From: Eutreptiella sp. 'Long Island Sound 2002'
Taxonomy: Eukaryota > Euglenozoa > Euglenophyceae > Eutreptiales > Eutreptiaceae
Direction: 5' to 3'
NCBI GenBank assembly: GCA_964036045.1
Contig: OZ038379.1
Span: 181,925,822 to 181,989,821 of the forward strand
Length of the DNA: 64,000 nt
The translations under genes and the position numbers were made by a program. How positions within the stretch are numbered: position 1 is the stretch's first letter; the number at the start of each line of letters is the position of its first letter. A model generated the notes under the pieces. The model saw only the letters and a list, made by a program, of their open reading frames with translations, did no database searches and was not told the origin of the DNA. Positions 17,191 to 29,321 of this stretch are shown here, one piece after another.

Positions 17191-20100
17191 CGCACAGCCC
17201 TGGGCGGGATGCTGAGGGGTACACCGTGTCGTTTTGTGTCGTTCGGTGATCTGTTGCTGGCGCGAGAGCAGAGTCTAATGACTGCGAGCGTCGCCTTCAC
17301 TTATGGCCATGGAAGGGGGTTGGTCCACGCAACCTCCACCCGCTCACCCAGCCAGCCACCACCACCACTACTCCGTCGCGCCGCCACGCCCAGGACCACC
17401 GCCACCCATAACCACCCTCGTATAACCAGCTCCGCCCCTTGGTGGGGAATCACGCTTCACCCCCCCCCCCCATTGCCCCCCCCCCCCCCTTCAACACAAC
17501 CAGTAGCCAAGACCTTAACCTGCCCATGACTGCGAAGTCTGCGACCCCCCGCGCGGCTCAATGTAGGCATCAGCCTGCACGAACTCTGCAATGGACATGC
17601 GTCACACCGTATTTGATGCAGTGTGGTCGTGTTGTGGCCACTGCCACTGACCCTCCCCCCCCCCAATGCCCTCGTAGTTCCCTCGTCATCATGCGGTTCT
17701 GCGCATCGGGGGCTGTTAGGCCACCTGTTGTTCGTGTCGAGTACTGCGCGCCGGTTGTTGGAGAACGTCCACCCAAGTCGCCACCGGTCGCACTCTGCCG
17801 GCGCCAGCCCCGACGTTGGGGACGTCGGCGGCCGATCCGCGGCGGACTGTGCCGGATCAGTTCACCGATCCGGCTCCGAGTTCGGATTCTGACCCATTTT
17901 TGGCCCCATGAAGACAGGACCGTGAATCGGTCCACAGCGCCGGAAGACTATCAGTGGGCCTTGACCTCTTGGCCGCTGGCCCCTGAAGATTACGCTCTGG
18001 CTCGTCAGACCCGGGGTCCACTCCAGCACGGCACTGAGTTGCGTTTCTGTACACGACACCCACATCATCCAGAGCCACGGCCCGACGCCCACGAGGCTAT
18101 GCCTCTCCCGCAACAGCCCACCACCGAGGCCGGGGAGCCTGGTCCCATCTGGACCAGAAGAACGCTTCACTCGTGATTCCCCATCCCTCGGCAGCGGGTC
18201 ATTCTCCAACGACATCACCCCGGACCACAGATGGGGGTGGCTTGCCATGGCGCGCCCCGATACAAAGGCGTATGCCCGCGGCTCCATGAATTCCAGTTCC
18301 GGTGTAAATAGATGGGCGAGTGACAAGGGATGCCGTTGGGTTTTCCCGGCCTCTCTGATGCCGAGGGGGCGCACCGGTCACCGTGCCCACGCTGTGCGAA
18401 AGGTAGGCTATGTTGGACCCGTTTTCCCCGGATGGCCAAGGTGACCGCAGTAACTACCGTGTTCCCATACACAGGACTGCTCAGATTCTTACTCAGTCCA
18501 AAAACTCAGACAAAGCCGTGTTTCACGCTGAAAATGCCACACTGCTGTCCAAATCCGCTGTTTTTGCCCTGCGGACGCATGCTTCCCGAGTGGTGGGGGG
18601 CTTGCAGGGTGGTCACGGGAAGCCTAACTTACTGATGGGCGCTGTGCCTGCGCGGTGCAGAAACGCCCCCCTAGTCTCTGCTGCAGAGCTGTCAGTATCT
18701 TGCCATGCCCCGACCCGAGGGCGGTCGTGGAGGAGGCAGTGTTTTTTTTTTTTCAAGGTTCAGGGACCGCACAGGCCTCTCCCACGGACATGCACGGCTT
18801 GTCCCCTGCGCATTTTCTGTCCCTTAGGGGTCCCTTACGGGCCAGCTCAGGTAGACGTCACTGGGAGAGTTACTGGCGTTAAAGGACGGCATTTCGAGGC
18901 CCCTTGGGGGGCTCGGGTGCTGACTGACAGCGGTTTTTTTGGCAGACCCACTGGGCGATGATTTTTGGGTTCGTTGATCTCCCGCGCTTTTTCCTCTTTT
19001 CTGTGTGGAGGGTGTCCGCGGGGAGATGGCCCCGCTTCCACTCTTCACTTACCAGCCCCAGAAACTGTAGGAAAATGTCTCGACGACTTGTGGTTGTTCA
19101 GAATCTCCGGCGTTTGGCCCGAGTTTTCCGGGTGAGACGGCAGGACGGAGGGGAGGGGGGGGGGGTGCAGAGGAGGAGGAGGGAATACGCAGCTGGTGGA
19201 TCGCGGCACAAGCGGGGGTGATGTGAGGGGGGAGAACTCAAGGGGATTCGACCACGGAGTACGTGACTTGGGGGCATGAGGCGGGGGGAAACTGGGTAAC
19301 ATAGGCAGGACAGCAGCCACCGCAAGGGCGGTTGGATTGGAACCCCTCAGCGTCGGAAGGGCTGTTCAACATGGAAGACTCGGGACGGGACGGCCAAGGG
19401 CATGTACAGTGGTCACGACAAGATGCCGCTGAAAGGGATGCTCTGCGTTGATGCTGCAGGGGTGTGCAACGGCAGTGGGCAGATTGTTTTCCCACTGCAC
19501 TTGATTTGTGACATGCCGTTGGCATATGCATATGCCTCTTTTGGCAGATGCACTGCCGCCGCCTTTCGTCAGGCTGCCGGTCCACGTTCGGTACTTCAAC
19601 GCTCCACGGCACATTTGATGCCGTGGCCCCAGGGACTCTGGGACGGTGCACCTGCCATTGTTGGTATTATGGATTTTTTTTGGGATCCTCACTTGCTGAA
19701 TTCTGTACTGATTTAACGCCACGGCCCACGTTCACGCCGCTCGCAATCGGGGCTCTCTTTCAGGGACTTACGATTTTTCCTTGTCCCCCCCCCCCCTCTC
19801 GACGGACGGCCTCAAGCTCTGGCTTGCAGATTTGTGCCGATAGCGGCCACTTGTACTTGTTTGACAGTTGGCTGAATAGACGACGGTTGATACCACATGC
19901 TTGCTGCAACTGGTGGTGGGTACTTTCTCCAGGTGCGGGCATAACGCCTTACATTTCAACGACAGCATGTGTTTGTGGGATCTGTTTCAGATTTTGAGCC
20001 AGTCCCATATTGTCAAGGGTGCACCCTGTCTGTACCCCAGGCCCAGAAGTGCGTGCGTTTCAGTTCAAGGGTATCCTTCCCGCAATCCTGCCCAGCGCAA

Positions 20101-21811
20101 AATACGCTTTCCACAGCGCCCCAGCCCCACTTCTTGGCCATCTCCCCAAGCCCGCCGAAAACACCACCGAGGTTGCGGTACCTCCAAGTCTATGTTGCCC
20201 ATGGTCGTAGGCCTGATATTGGAATGTTGTTGTTCCGAGTCTCAAGTTGAAAGGGCATTTCTACTTTTTTGTGGTGTCGTTTTCAGAATGGAATCCACTG
20301 TCTGTAATTGGAGGAATTGATGCGCAGACCACTGCGATACTCTGCAGTAAAAGGGTTGTGTTATCCTTTGGTGTGACGTCATGCTGCTTCATCCGGTCCA
20401 CAGAATGGGTATCGTGTGATGTACCAATCCATATGTTGTTGTATATTTTGGGTTGCGTGATTCTCAAACCGCTTCAGTAGGCCTGAGGACCGGTTTTGCT
20501 GCGTTCTGCGAGGGCCCGGGCACTGTTTGCGCTGCATTTCCTCTTTTTTGGCGACGGGGGTTCACACAGTGGACTCATGATTTCACGACGACGCTGCTTC
20601 ACAGCGGTACGCAGGCGCTGGCAGTATGCATGTCGGATTCTTGTGCCAGCACAGAATCTTGGTCAGGTTGATAACCCTTTCACCTTGTTAAGATCGGGTC
20701 TGGTCACCGGGTGTGTCAAGGCCGCGTCTGAAGGAGATTCCAAGTGAAGGAATGATGCAGGCAGGCACACTGATCTGAGGACCAGGGCTGTCCGTACCGG
20801 ACTTCAATGAAGGACAATCCGGACAACAGCGTTTAAGCACCGGCGTTTGATGGTTGGCGGTTTGTTGCCGTTTGCTGGTGAACACTGTCGCGTTGGCACG
20901 TTGCCAAACGCACCCCAACAAAACCAATATCCTTGTGTTTTAGTTCACCCAAGTCCTAGGGAACACTAGTAGAGGCATTTGTACATCTGTCGGTGGACCT
21001 GTGCACGTGAGGCAGGCAGCAGCAAGTCGGCGGGTTTTTTGGGCAGGAGGGTTCATGCAGCACAGCAGCGTGCATTTCGATTCACCAACCCCTTGTTTCT
21101 TCTCACACGGATTTTGTAAAATGTGAATATGACTTTTGCAGTGCAATGGTATTGGTATTTGCTCACGATCAGTGGTGCTGTTCCGCAGGGGTACAAACTG
21201 GGCTAGTGATTTCGCTTGATGCAAATCCATGGGTGCCAGCAGCGGCACACGCGCACTGGCATGTGCATAGCTGCTGACGACGGTTTGGGTCATGGTGCAT
21301 TGCATCTTCGGGGTGAGGCTGTGCAAAACTACCTCTTCACAGGCCCACCCCCTGGCGTCTTCGACTCCATGCCGATCCCTGACAAGTAGGGTCAGATCCA
21401 ACAAGGGCCCCATTGCCCCCCCTGCCACCTCGTCCCCTCCTACGGACGTAATGACGAGAGGTTTCCGCGCCGTGGAGCGTACCGGCCGGAAAGAATGGGG
21501 GAGGAGCAATCGCAAATGCTTGGAGAGGGCTGGACGGAATGAACCGGTGGTACCCTCGGCGGTGGTTCGGCTCGGCCGGTTAGGTTCCGGTGGTTCGGCT
21601 CGGCGATGGTGTCGGCCGGCCGAACCAACGCCCGGTGGTTCGGCCGGCCGACTCGGCCGGCCGGACCACCGGGCCGTTCCGACGCACCCCCCCCCCCCCC
21701 CCAAGGCATCCCCAGTTGGGCACCCTTTTTTTTCACCCACCTTCACCCACTGGGGACCCAGAATGCAAGGGTCCTAGGAGCATCATGGTGACCCCTAGGG
21801 TACGTTTTGAC
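17191..21811. other. No gene recognised; C-tract and repeat-rich sequence
   Basis: Many overlapping frames (longest 17439-18176, + strand) but no recognisable domain. Several C tracts of 10 or more bases occur near 17.46, 17.65, 19.79 and 21.69 kb. A G+C-rich block at 21560-21680 repeats GGTTCGGC and GGCCGGCC. No RNA gene seen. Confidence 0.4.
21560..21680. repeat. GGCCGGCC-rich palindromic cluster
   Basis: Repeated GGTTCGGC units mixed with the 8-bp palindrome GGCCGGCC and its extensions, giving several possible nested hairpins just before a C tract. Confidence 0.6.
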
Positions 21812-21850
21812 TTCTGATTTTGTCCCCTTTGTTGGGGACCCCCGAGACAC
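21812..21850 (+). repeat. Solitary fragment of the 38.4-39.1 kb satellite
   Basis: CTTCTGATTTTGTCCC and CTTTGTTGGGGACCCCCGAGA match the satellite unit found 17 kb away. Confidence 0.7.
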
Positions 21851-22364
21851 CAGGACCCGAGGACCAGGCCGAGCCTCACCACCGTTTCATTCCGATGAGC
21901 TCTTGGAGAGACATTGTTGGGAGATGGGGGTTCAGCACAGATGTCATTGAGACAAAGCTGCTGAGACGAAAGTGGTTAGAAAAAGGTGTGCTTTGACGCA
22001 AGAAAGTTGCCTGTCATGTTGTGCTATGTTATACCATGCCAGGTTATACGTATTCCTTCGCATGGCACACAGTCAGTGACAGGGCATGGCGCTGTGGGCC
22101 CTGAGGAGATGAGACTCCTGTTGGGTGATAAGGCAAACTCGCAAGTCGTCAATGAGAGTCTGAGGTAGTGGCATGCATTTCCGAGGTGTGGTTGCGGTAT
22201 GAGCTGGTGATCCGTTTCACGCGTGAATATGTGGGCAATAGGCAACGTATGATAGCAACTCCCAGACAAGGTGCAGGAAGAGAATCAGTGATGGGGTGCA
22301 AGAGGGGTGTTATGGTTCAACAATGTTGTTGCCTAACAGCTGAGATTACCATTTGTACGCTGGT

Positions 22365-22455
22365 TGTACAATGGGTGTACGATGGCGCATGATGGGTGTG
22401 CGATGGTGCAGGGTGGGTGTACACTTGTGTACGATGGGTGTGGGATTGTGTACTA
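22365..22455 (+). repeat. Minisatellite of GGGTGTACGATGG-type units
   Basis: Degenerate 10-13 bp units built on GTGTACGATGG. The same unit type recurs 600 bp downstream. Confidence 0.75.
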
Positions 22456-23039
22456 TGGGAGCAGACCTTTGCTTAAGTTGGGTCCCCCTGGAGTGGTGGT
22501 GGTGGGGGGTCTGCGGCCTGTGGGTGGGTGGGTGGGTGGGTGGTTGGGAGGGTCAGTTGGGTTTTGGGCAATTTGGCCCAAGGTGCCAACTCCCCCCAAA
22601 GTGGTGGGGGTGGATTGTTGGGGGTTAGGGGGGGGGTAGGTTCGTTCCCGGCCTTTGAGTTCAGAGCAGGGACCTGTGTGCCTCCTGTTGTTGTGTCAAT
22701 TTTCAGGTCATGAATGCCAAACTGCTTTGTGATTGTGGTGCGTTGGTTGGAGTAGGCAGTGGTATGCGTGAGCATCTGACAAGGCGACCAGCGCAAGAGG
22801 TTGGCTGCAAAAGCGCGATTGCTGGCATCTAGAGAGTACAGCTGAAGTACACCCTTTTGTTTGCATTTTGGGATGAGGCATAAGGGATTGTTCTGCCCCC
22901 ACCCCCTTACTGTAGGGTAGGGCGGGGGGGTTGGATGGGTGGGTGGTTGGGGGGGTGGGTCAGCTTGGGTGGGTGGATGGATTAGCTGGTCCCCAGGAAG
23001 CCCCCAAATGACCCCCCCCCCCAAAACTGGTAAGCAATG

Positions 23040-23330
23040 GTCTGGATGGGAGTACGATGGGAGTACAATGGGAGTACGATGGGAGTACAATGGGAGTACA
23101 GTGGTGTGGGATGGATGTACGATGGGAGTACGATGGGTGTATGATGGGAGTACCATGGGAGTACGATGGTGTAGGATGGATGTACGATGGGAGTACGATG
23201 GGAGTACGATGGTGGGCGTACGATGGGTGTACGAAGATGTAGGATGGGTGTAGGATGGTGTACAATGGGGATGCGATGCCTGTACGATGGTGCACAATGG
23301 TGTATGATGGTGTGGGATAGGTGTACGGAC
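23040..23330 (+). repeat. 11-bp minisatellite (GGGAGTACGAT)
   Basis: Around twenty-five tandem, partly degenerate copies of an 11-bp unit and its GTGTACGATGG variants. Confidence 0.85.
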
Positions 23331-25019
23331 CTAGTTGATTTGGGTCCCAAAAAAAATCGGTCTGATCCCCAAGTGACGGCAGCAACAAGCCGCACAACAA
23401 AAATACGGCAGTACCAGTGGTGAGAAGCTGAATCGAAGCATCTCCTGAACAATTTTGTTACAATGTTTGAACCCATGTGATGCAATGGATCCTGGCGGTA
23501 AGGCTGGGGAGCAGTTCGAAACCACGCGATGTGCCAAGTGACCATGGGGCAGCTTTTTTCCACCTTTTCCAGCGCCCCGCCCGCGGCGGTTGCCCTCCCA
23601 ACCGCCGTCGGTCCACCTCCCCTAACCCTACGCTGCAGCTGAAAAGTGAAACATGGTTCTCGAAAACAAATTAGGTGCAGCCCAAGCAGTGAGGGACCAG
23701 GATGGACCTACCCCAACATACGCAAAAAAAACCCATGTTTCAGAGCCTGTGGGCGGGGGCGCTGTGCGAGGGTGTAAGAGTTGGAAAAATTGCATTTTTT
23801 ACCTATTTTCGGACAGTATTTACTGGGGAGGAGGTCCAACGGATAGGCTTTGGGTGCCACTGGAAGAGGCCAAGCCCATTATTTTGCGGGGGCAGGGATC
23901 TTGGAAAATCATGTATGGGAAGGATGTCGGATTATATCCCAGAGCTCTGCGGCCACGGAAAGCACATGTTGCCCCAGTATGGGCAACACCTAAATCTATG
24001 CATGCAATTTATGCCGTTGCTCTACTTGGCCATATGCGAGGTTTTCATAGCTCCCCTCAGCCCCCGAGCCTGCTGCTGCATTTTTGAGCCTCCATATACT
24101 GTGTACCACCAAGGAGCATAGCTCCTGTATTTTCATGAGCACTGAAGCACCATATCTGTCAACAATCCTAACCTAACAGCACTGTGCCCAATGCTCACTT
24201 GGTGATCAGACTGTATTTCCTGAGGTCTTTGGTGGTTGCTGGACAGGGGGTACCCTTCACATCTCCTTCAACCCTGGAGTCCAACAACCTCAAATTCCCC
24301 TCGTGCACGTTGTTTGCACAGTAGTCTGTGTGAAGGCACTAGCTCCCTCTTCCTCTGGGCAAGGATTGGGAGCAGGAAGCTATCAATGCGTATGCGGCAC
24401 ACCAGTGTGCATGCAGAGTAGCAGTGGAAGCGTGATGGAGCCATTGGTCGCTAGGATTTTTGGGCACAGAGCTGGTGGTAGGGGATTCATGGGAGACTTT
24501 CCCTGCTGTTTTTCAGTCAGGTGGCATTTTCCAAGAAAACAACTGTTGTGCTTATTTGGTAAAATGACAAAAACTCTGCCGCGGTGGAAGGAAAGGGAAG
24601 CTCCAGGATAGGATGATGATTCAGAGTTTGGCTTTGGTCTTTGGTAGGCATACTTGGTTTCGCTTGGGCTTTGGGTTGGGGAGCACGATGTGTGGTATCA
24701 CAGGGACATTACCTCTCATATACTCATGTCCAACGTTACTGTTGATCCGCATGTCCCTGCCCTCTCCCATCTGTCCAAACCTGCACAAGCTTGGTGTAAA
24801 GTCTACCAGGTTCTCACGTTCTCCGAGCATTAGATCTTGCGCTGCTGCAGAGCCCCTCGTCTATCGAGCCGAATTCAGCCTCTAGACCGAAGAATACTGC
24901 ATTGTGTGGCCAACAACGTCGCATTGCTCCCCAGGCTCCGCGTCGTTTCTCAGAATAAATGCGGGCTGTACAGCAGCCCCGATCTTTTCCCCTGAAGTCT
25001 CCCATGGTGTTGCGCTGAC

Positions 25020-25244
25020 ATGGCTGTGCGGAACAGGTACCAGCCCCGGTCATTTCTTGGTGTCATCTTCCATTGCAAGGGGTCTGTCTTCCGCAAGACC
25101 TGGCATTACATCGCTGTGGCAGGCCTGATCGGCCTCCTCTGCTACTTCTACTATGAGTTCGACTGGGTCAAGGACTACAACGGCAACGCGATCCTACCCC
25201 CAACAGCGCACCAGCTACTGACTGTTCCCGTCACATTCTTGCTG
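25020..25244 (+). CDS. Bestrophin exon 1
   Basis: ATG start; residues 1-75, covering the N-terminal segment and the first membrane helices. It ends LLTVPVTFLL at a GTGTCT donor. Confidence 0.8.
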
Positions 25245-28200
25245 GTGTCTCTATGCCCCCGATAACCTCTTTACCCCTTCCCCGACCCAAGTCTCCCAAC
25301 CCCTTCCCAGCCTTCTGCAGCCCCCGAGCAGTCCAAATCCTCTCCATCTTCTCTCCCCAGTCCAAATCCTCTCCACCTTATCTAACTCTCTCCAATTCTC
25401 TCAAATCCACAACTCTTTTCAAGCTTTTTTCCTTGCTTTTCCTTCTTCATTGCTTTGTCGTGTCCTACAATCCCTTTCAGCCCTCGAACCTCCTACAGCC
25501 CTAAACAAAACCCTCCAACTGCAGTTCAGCACTCTGCTGCCCACTAAAATCCTGACCTGGAATCTTTTGACTTGTCCGTTGATTAATCAATCGCAGCATC
25601 TAGCAGCAGCTGAGCCACAATGAGAAGAAGGTTTTGACGGGTGTCCTGGAGTTATAGAGATCTGCCGAGGATAGCATTGGGCAAGTGGGATCAGGGGGGA
25701 TGGGGAACCCCATTGAGGACGGGCCGACAGGTGGTGGGGGGTAGGGCTGGGATTGGGTGAGGGGTAGGGTCTCCCATCAAGTGCAATTTTGTTGGGGAAC
25801 TTGGGGTCCAGAAAATTACTCCATAAATACCCATGGGGAGCCATGTAGCACCAACTAGGCCCATCTGTTGGTGCCCCTTGGCCCTCAAAAGGTCCGTTTT
25901 GGGCTGTTTTGGGCTGGGGGCTCCGCAAGGGACCTGCTTAAGCAGTTTTTCAATTCAAACAGCTTGTAAATCAAAACTTGCCAAACAACTTATTATGATA
26001 CTGTAACCACCCATAATGATCAAATAGCACATGTACAGCATGTTTTAGGCCTTCCTAATACCTTTTTAGCAATGTTCGTTTTGGTGAAAACAGTTTGATT
26101 TTGATTTTGGTAGAAAAGTGATGCATACAAGGGAAACCCCACAATGCTCCATGTCCCTAGGTGCTTCCCATCCCCTTGTGAGGTGCCTTGCCGAAGGCAA
26201 TAGAATTTGCAAAAAGCCAGCAGGCCAATGGACTCACAAACTCTCAGCCAAAGGCACAGCTTTTGCAATGCATGCAATTACATTTGCATATGTGAACCCA
26301 ATGGTTTGCCTCATGCCACCCGCTGTAAGTTTGGGGTTGTAGAGGGTTGGATCAAAGAGGGGTGTGCGGGTTGTAGAGCCTTGGAGAAGCAGGGTTTGTG
26401 AATGGGCAATTGGTTTTCCATTTTTCTTGCAGTACGTATAGAAGTGGCACCGCTAACAGCGCCCTCCTTGGTTGCAGGGTCAGGGGAGCGAGGATGCACT
26501 GTGCACAATGCACAAAGTTCGATTCTCTTTGTCATTGTTGCACTGCTTGTCCATGGCTGAGCCTGGCAGCCAGAGCATTAGTAGCATTTTACTGACTCTA
26601 TGCCTGCCTTTACAACGGGACAATACTGTTCTAGCCTATACAAGCAGTTTAATTGTGTTCAAGCCTCTACAATCCTCTGCAACCCAAAGCTAACCCCGTA
26701 TGGTTAGCCTGATGCCGGGTTTCTGTCAGCCAAAACGTGCCCTCCACAAGCTTCCACAGTCCTCTGGACCAACCACATATCCTCGCTTCCTGGGCAAGGC
26801 TTTTTTTTTGCGACGGGGGGGGGGGTGGACTCAGCTCAAGAGGTACCCACCCACTAACCAACTGACCAACACAACGGAAGGAAAGAATTGTTCTGGCCCC
26901 TTCGGCACCAGGAATATAGCCGTTCCCCTCAAAACCACCAACCCACTCTTGGCCCACCCGGGGGGGGGAGGTGGGGGGGTCCTATCAGAAGGAGCCATCA
27001 CCCATTTGAAAAAGGCAGGCATCCCCCCACCCCCCCCGGGGTAGGGTAGGCGAGCACTTAAAAAAAACGCCGGTTTCTGGCCGCCCAGCTGGCAGACCTG
27101 TTCCGCTGCCGGGTTGGCTACTGGAGTCTCGACAGAATTGTCTGAGCTTCTACACCCGCTTCTGGAGGGGAGTGGCAGGTGTATGGTTGGGCTGGAGGAT
27201 TTGGTTTTGGTGTTTGCTTTCAGAATACAGAACCGCACGGCCGCGAACGTGAGTCCCTGGCTGCAGTGTCCGTTGCATTTTGGGGCAAGACCAGAGAGAT
27301 ATAGTACCTGTAGGACAAGCCTACCCCTCGCAGAGAGAGGGGGAAGTCTAAGCTAACTTACAGGGCCCATGCTCATTCTACCCTCTCAGGGGTACGGCAT
27401 CCCGGCCTGGCCATTTGGTTCCAGCCCCTCCAACACAACCCTTCACAACCTTGGACAAAAAATCTGCTTGAATCCTCTCCAGCCCTGCAAAACCCTGACC
27501 TGGCCCTCTCCTGATTTAGCCCTTGCCTGTTTATTCCCAGCCCTCGGCTCCCGAACTCCTGAACACTGACCCCTCAATTCATTTTGAATCCTCCGATCCC
27601 CTACACCCCGGGACAAACAACCCACTGCAGGTGTTCCGCAGTCAGATCTCCTACAGCCGGTACTGGGAGGGCCGTGGCGTTGTCAGTGGGTTTGTACGGC
27701 ACTCTCGCGAGCTGACGCGGCAAATCACAAGCTACGTGGAGGGCTCAGACCCCGAGGGCAAGTGGCTGCGTGCGGAGGCGCGGCGGCTGCTGATGGTCTT
27801 GTTCTGCCTCATCATAGACCAGTCCACTGGCACCAGCATACAATTCAATTACTCGAGCCTTGAGGTCACTGTCAAGAATTCGCTATAATCCTCTTCGACC
27901 CTCCACATCCGCCTCTACCCCTCCCCACTGCTTATCTGTACTTGTGTTGGGCCCGATTTTTTCACCTCTTTTGAAGCAGAAACAATTTCTTATTGCCCTG
28001 GGCTGGGTGGGCCTAGAGTCTTGCAGTCAACCCCCGTTTGCCTTTCTCAGGTGCCCTCTAGGCCTTTGGCCCAAGGCCAACCCCTTCCCCTCACCACAGC
28101 GACTCATATGCGGCGGCACGTAAGTTTTGTTGTTTGCGGCGAGGTCTGGTCACATGCAAAATGCTGGTGTTTTTTGTAGGTGGTATGTTTGGGGCTTTGC

Positions 28201-29136
28201 GGATGTGGGATCAGCCTCTGATATTCAAAGCACCACCTCGGAAGCTTGAGGCTGCCCGTGTGGTTTGTTTTGGCTGTTGTCATGCAGGAAGGTTTTCGGG
28301 TGGGACCGACCCCTGCATAGCCAACTCTACCCCCTTACAAACACCTGGCTAGGCCACAAGAGCAGGTACATCAGGGACAAACAATACAGTTAGGGATCCT
28401 CCGGATCTCCTGTTGGTCCTGGGTCTGCTGCCCCCCCACTTCTCTCCAAAAGTGCGTTAATTTTGGACCCCCATCCCACAAATCTATCCCATGAAGCCCC
28501 CCCCCCCCCCAATCCCAATTCAGATCGCAGGACTTGAACAGTGGCAACCCCACTCCGTGCCCCCCGCCAATCTCAAGTCCATCCATGACCTCCGTCTCCT
28601 CAACCTTCTCCTCCACCAAGGCCCCAAGCAGCTGCAGCTGCAGACATTGCTCGGTACCGCTGTCGATTGGCAGGTACTCCATGTTCCAATGAATACTGGA
28701 GGCTTTTTTTGTCTGGCTCCGAAGATGATCGTTTCTGTGCTTGACTTCAGCCGTTCCGCCCGGGTTTTTCTTCCTGTGCGTCCTACCCGACGGGGCTGGG
28801 GTGGGTGGGTATTTCAGACATTCTGGGTGGGTGCGTGTCCACCCCCCCCCCCCCTTGGATATGGCAGTTTTGGGGGTGGATGTGTTGGCGCCAAAGGCGC
28901 CAGAAGGCAAAATTTGCCCTTTTTTAAGTTTGGGTGAGCGGGTGGGTGTGTAGGTGGGGTCCAACAGCCCCGCCCTTTCTGGGTCCCTGGGTTCTCCAAA
29001 ATCTGTGGTGGATGGGTCTCTCAAACCGGCCCCTGCCCTGGAGAAGCAGACAGACAGAGAGAGCGAGAGAAAGAGAAAGAGAAAGAGGCCGAGGAGTTGG
29101 TATGGGTGGGCAGTGCAAGCTTTGACTGCCTGCCTG

Positions 29137-29203
<67 letters not shown>

Positions 29204-29204
29204 T

Positions 29205-29251
<47 letters not shown>

Positions 29252-29268
29252 GTCTGTCTGTCTGTCTT

Positions 29269-29321
<53 letters not shown>

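Larger units (their letters stand above)
21851..25019. other. No gene recognised; upstream of the bestrophin gene
   Basis: Contains the two minisatellites listed separately. A 144-codon + frame from ATG 23653 has no recognisable family. The last part would hold the promoter and 5' UTR of the bestrophin gene; I see no clear TATA or other element. Confidence 0.4.

Noticed and set aside
28529-28675. Possible extra bestrophin exon in intron 2
   Set aside because: No bestrophin-like residues, and exons 2 and 3 already join in phase without it.
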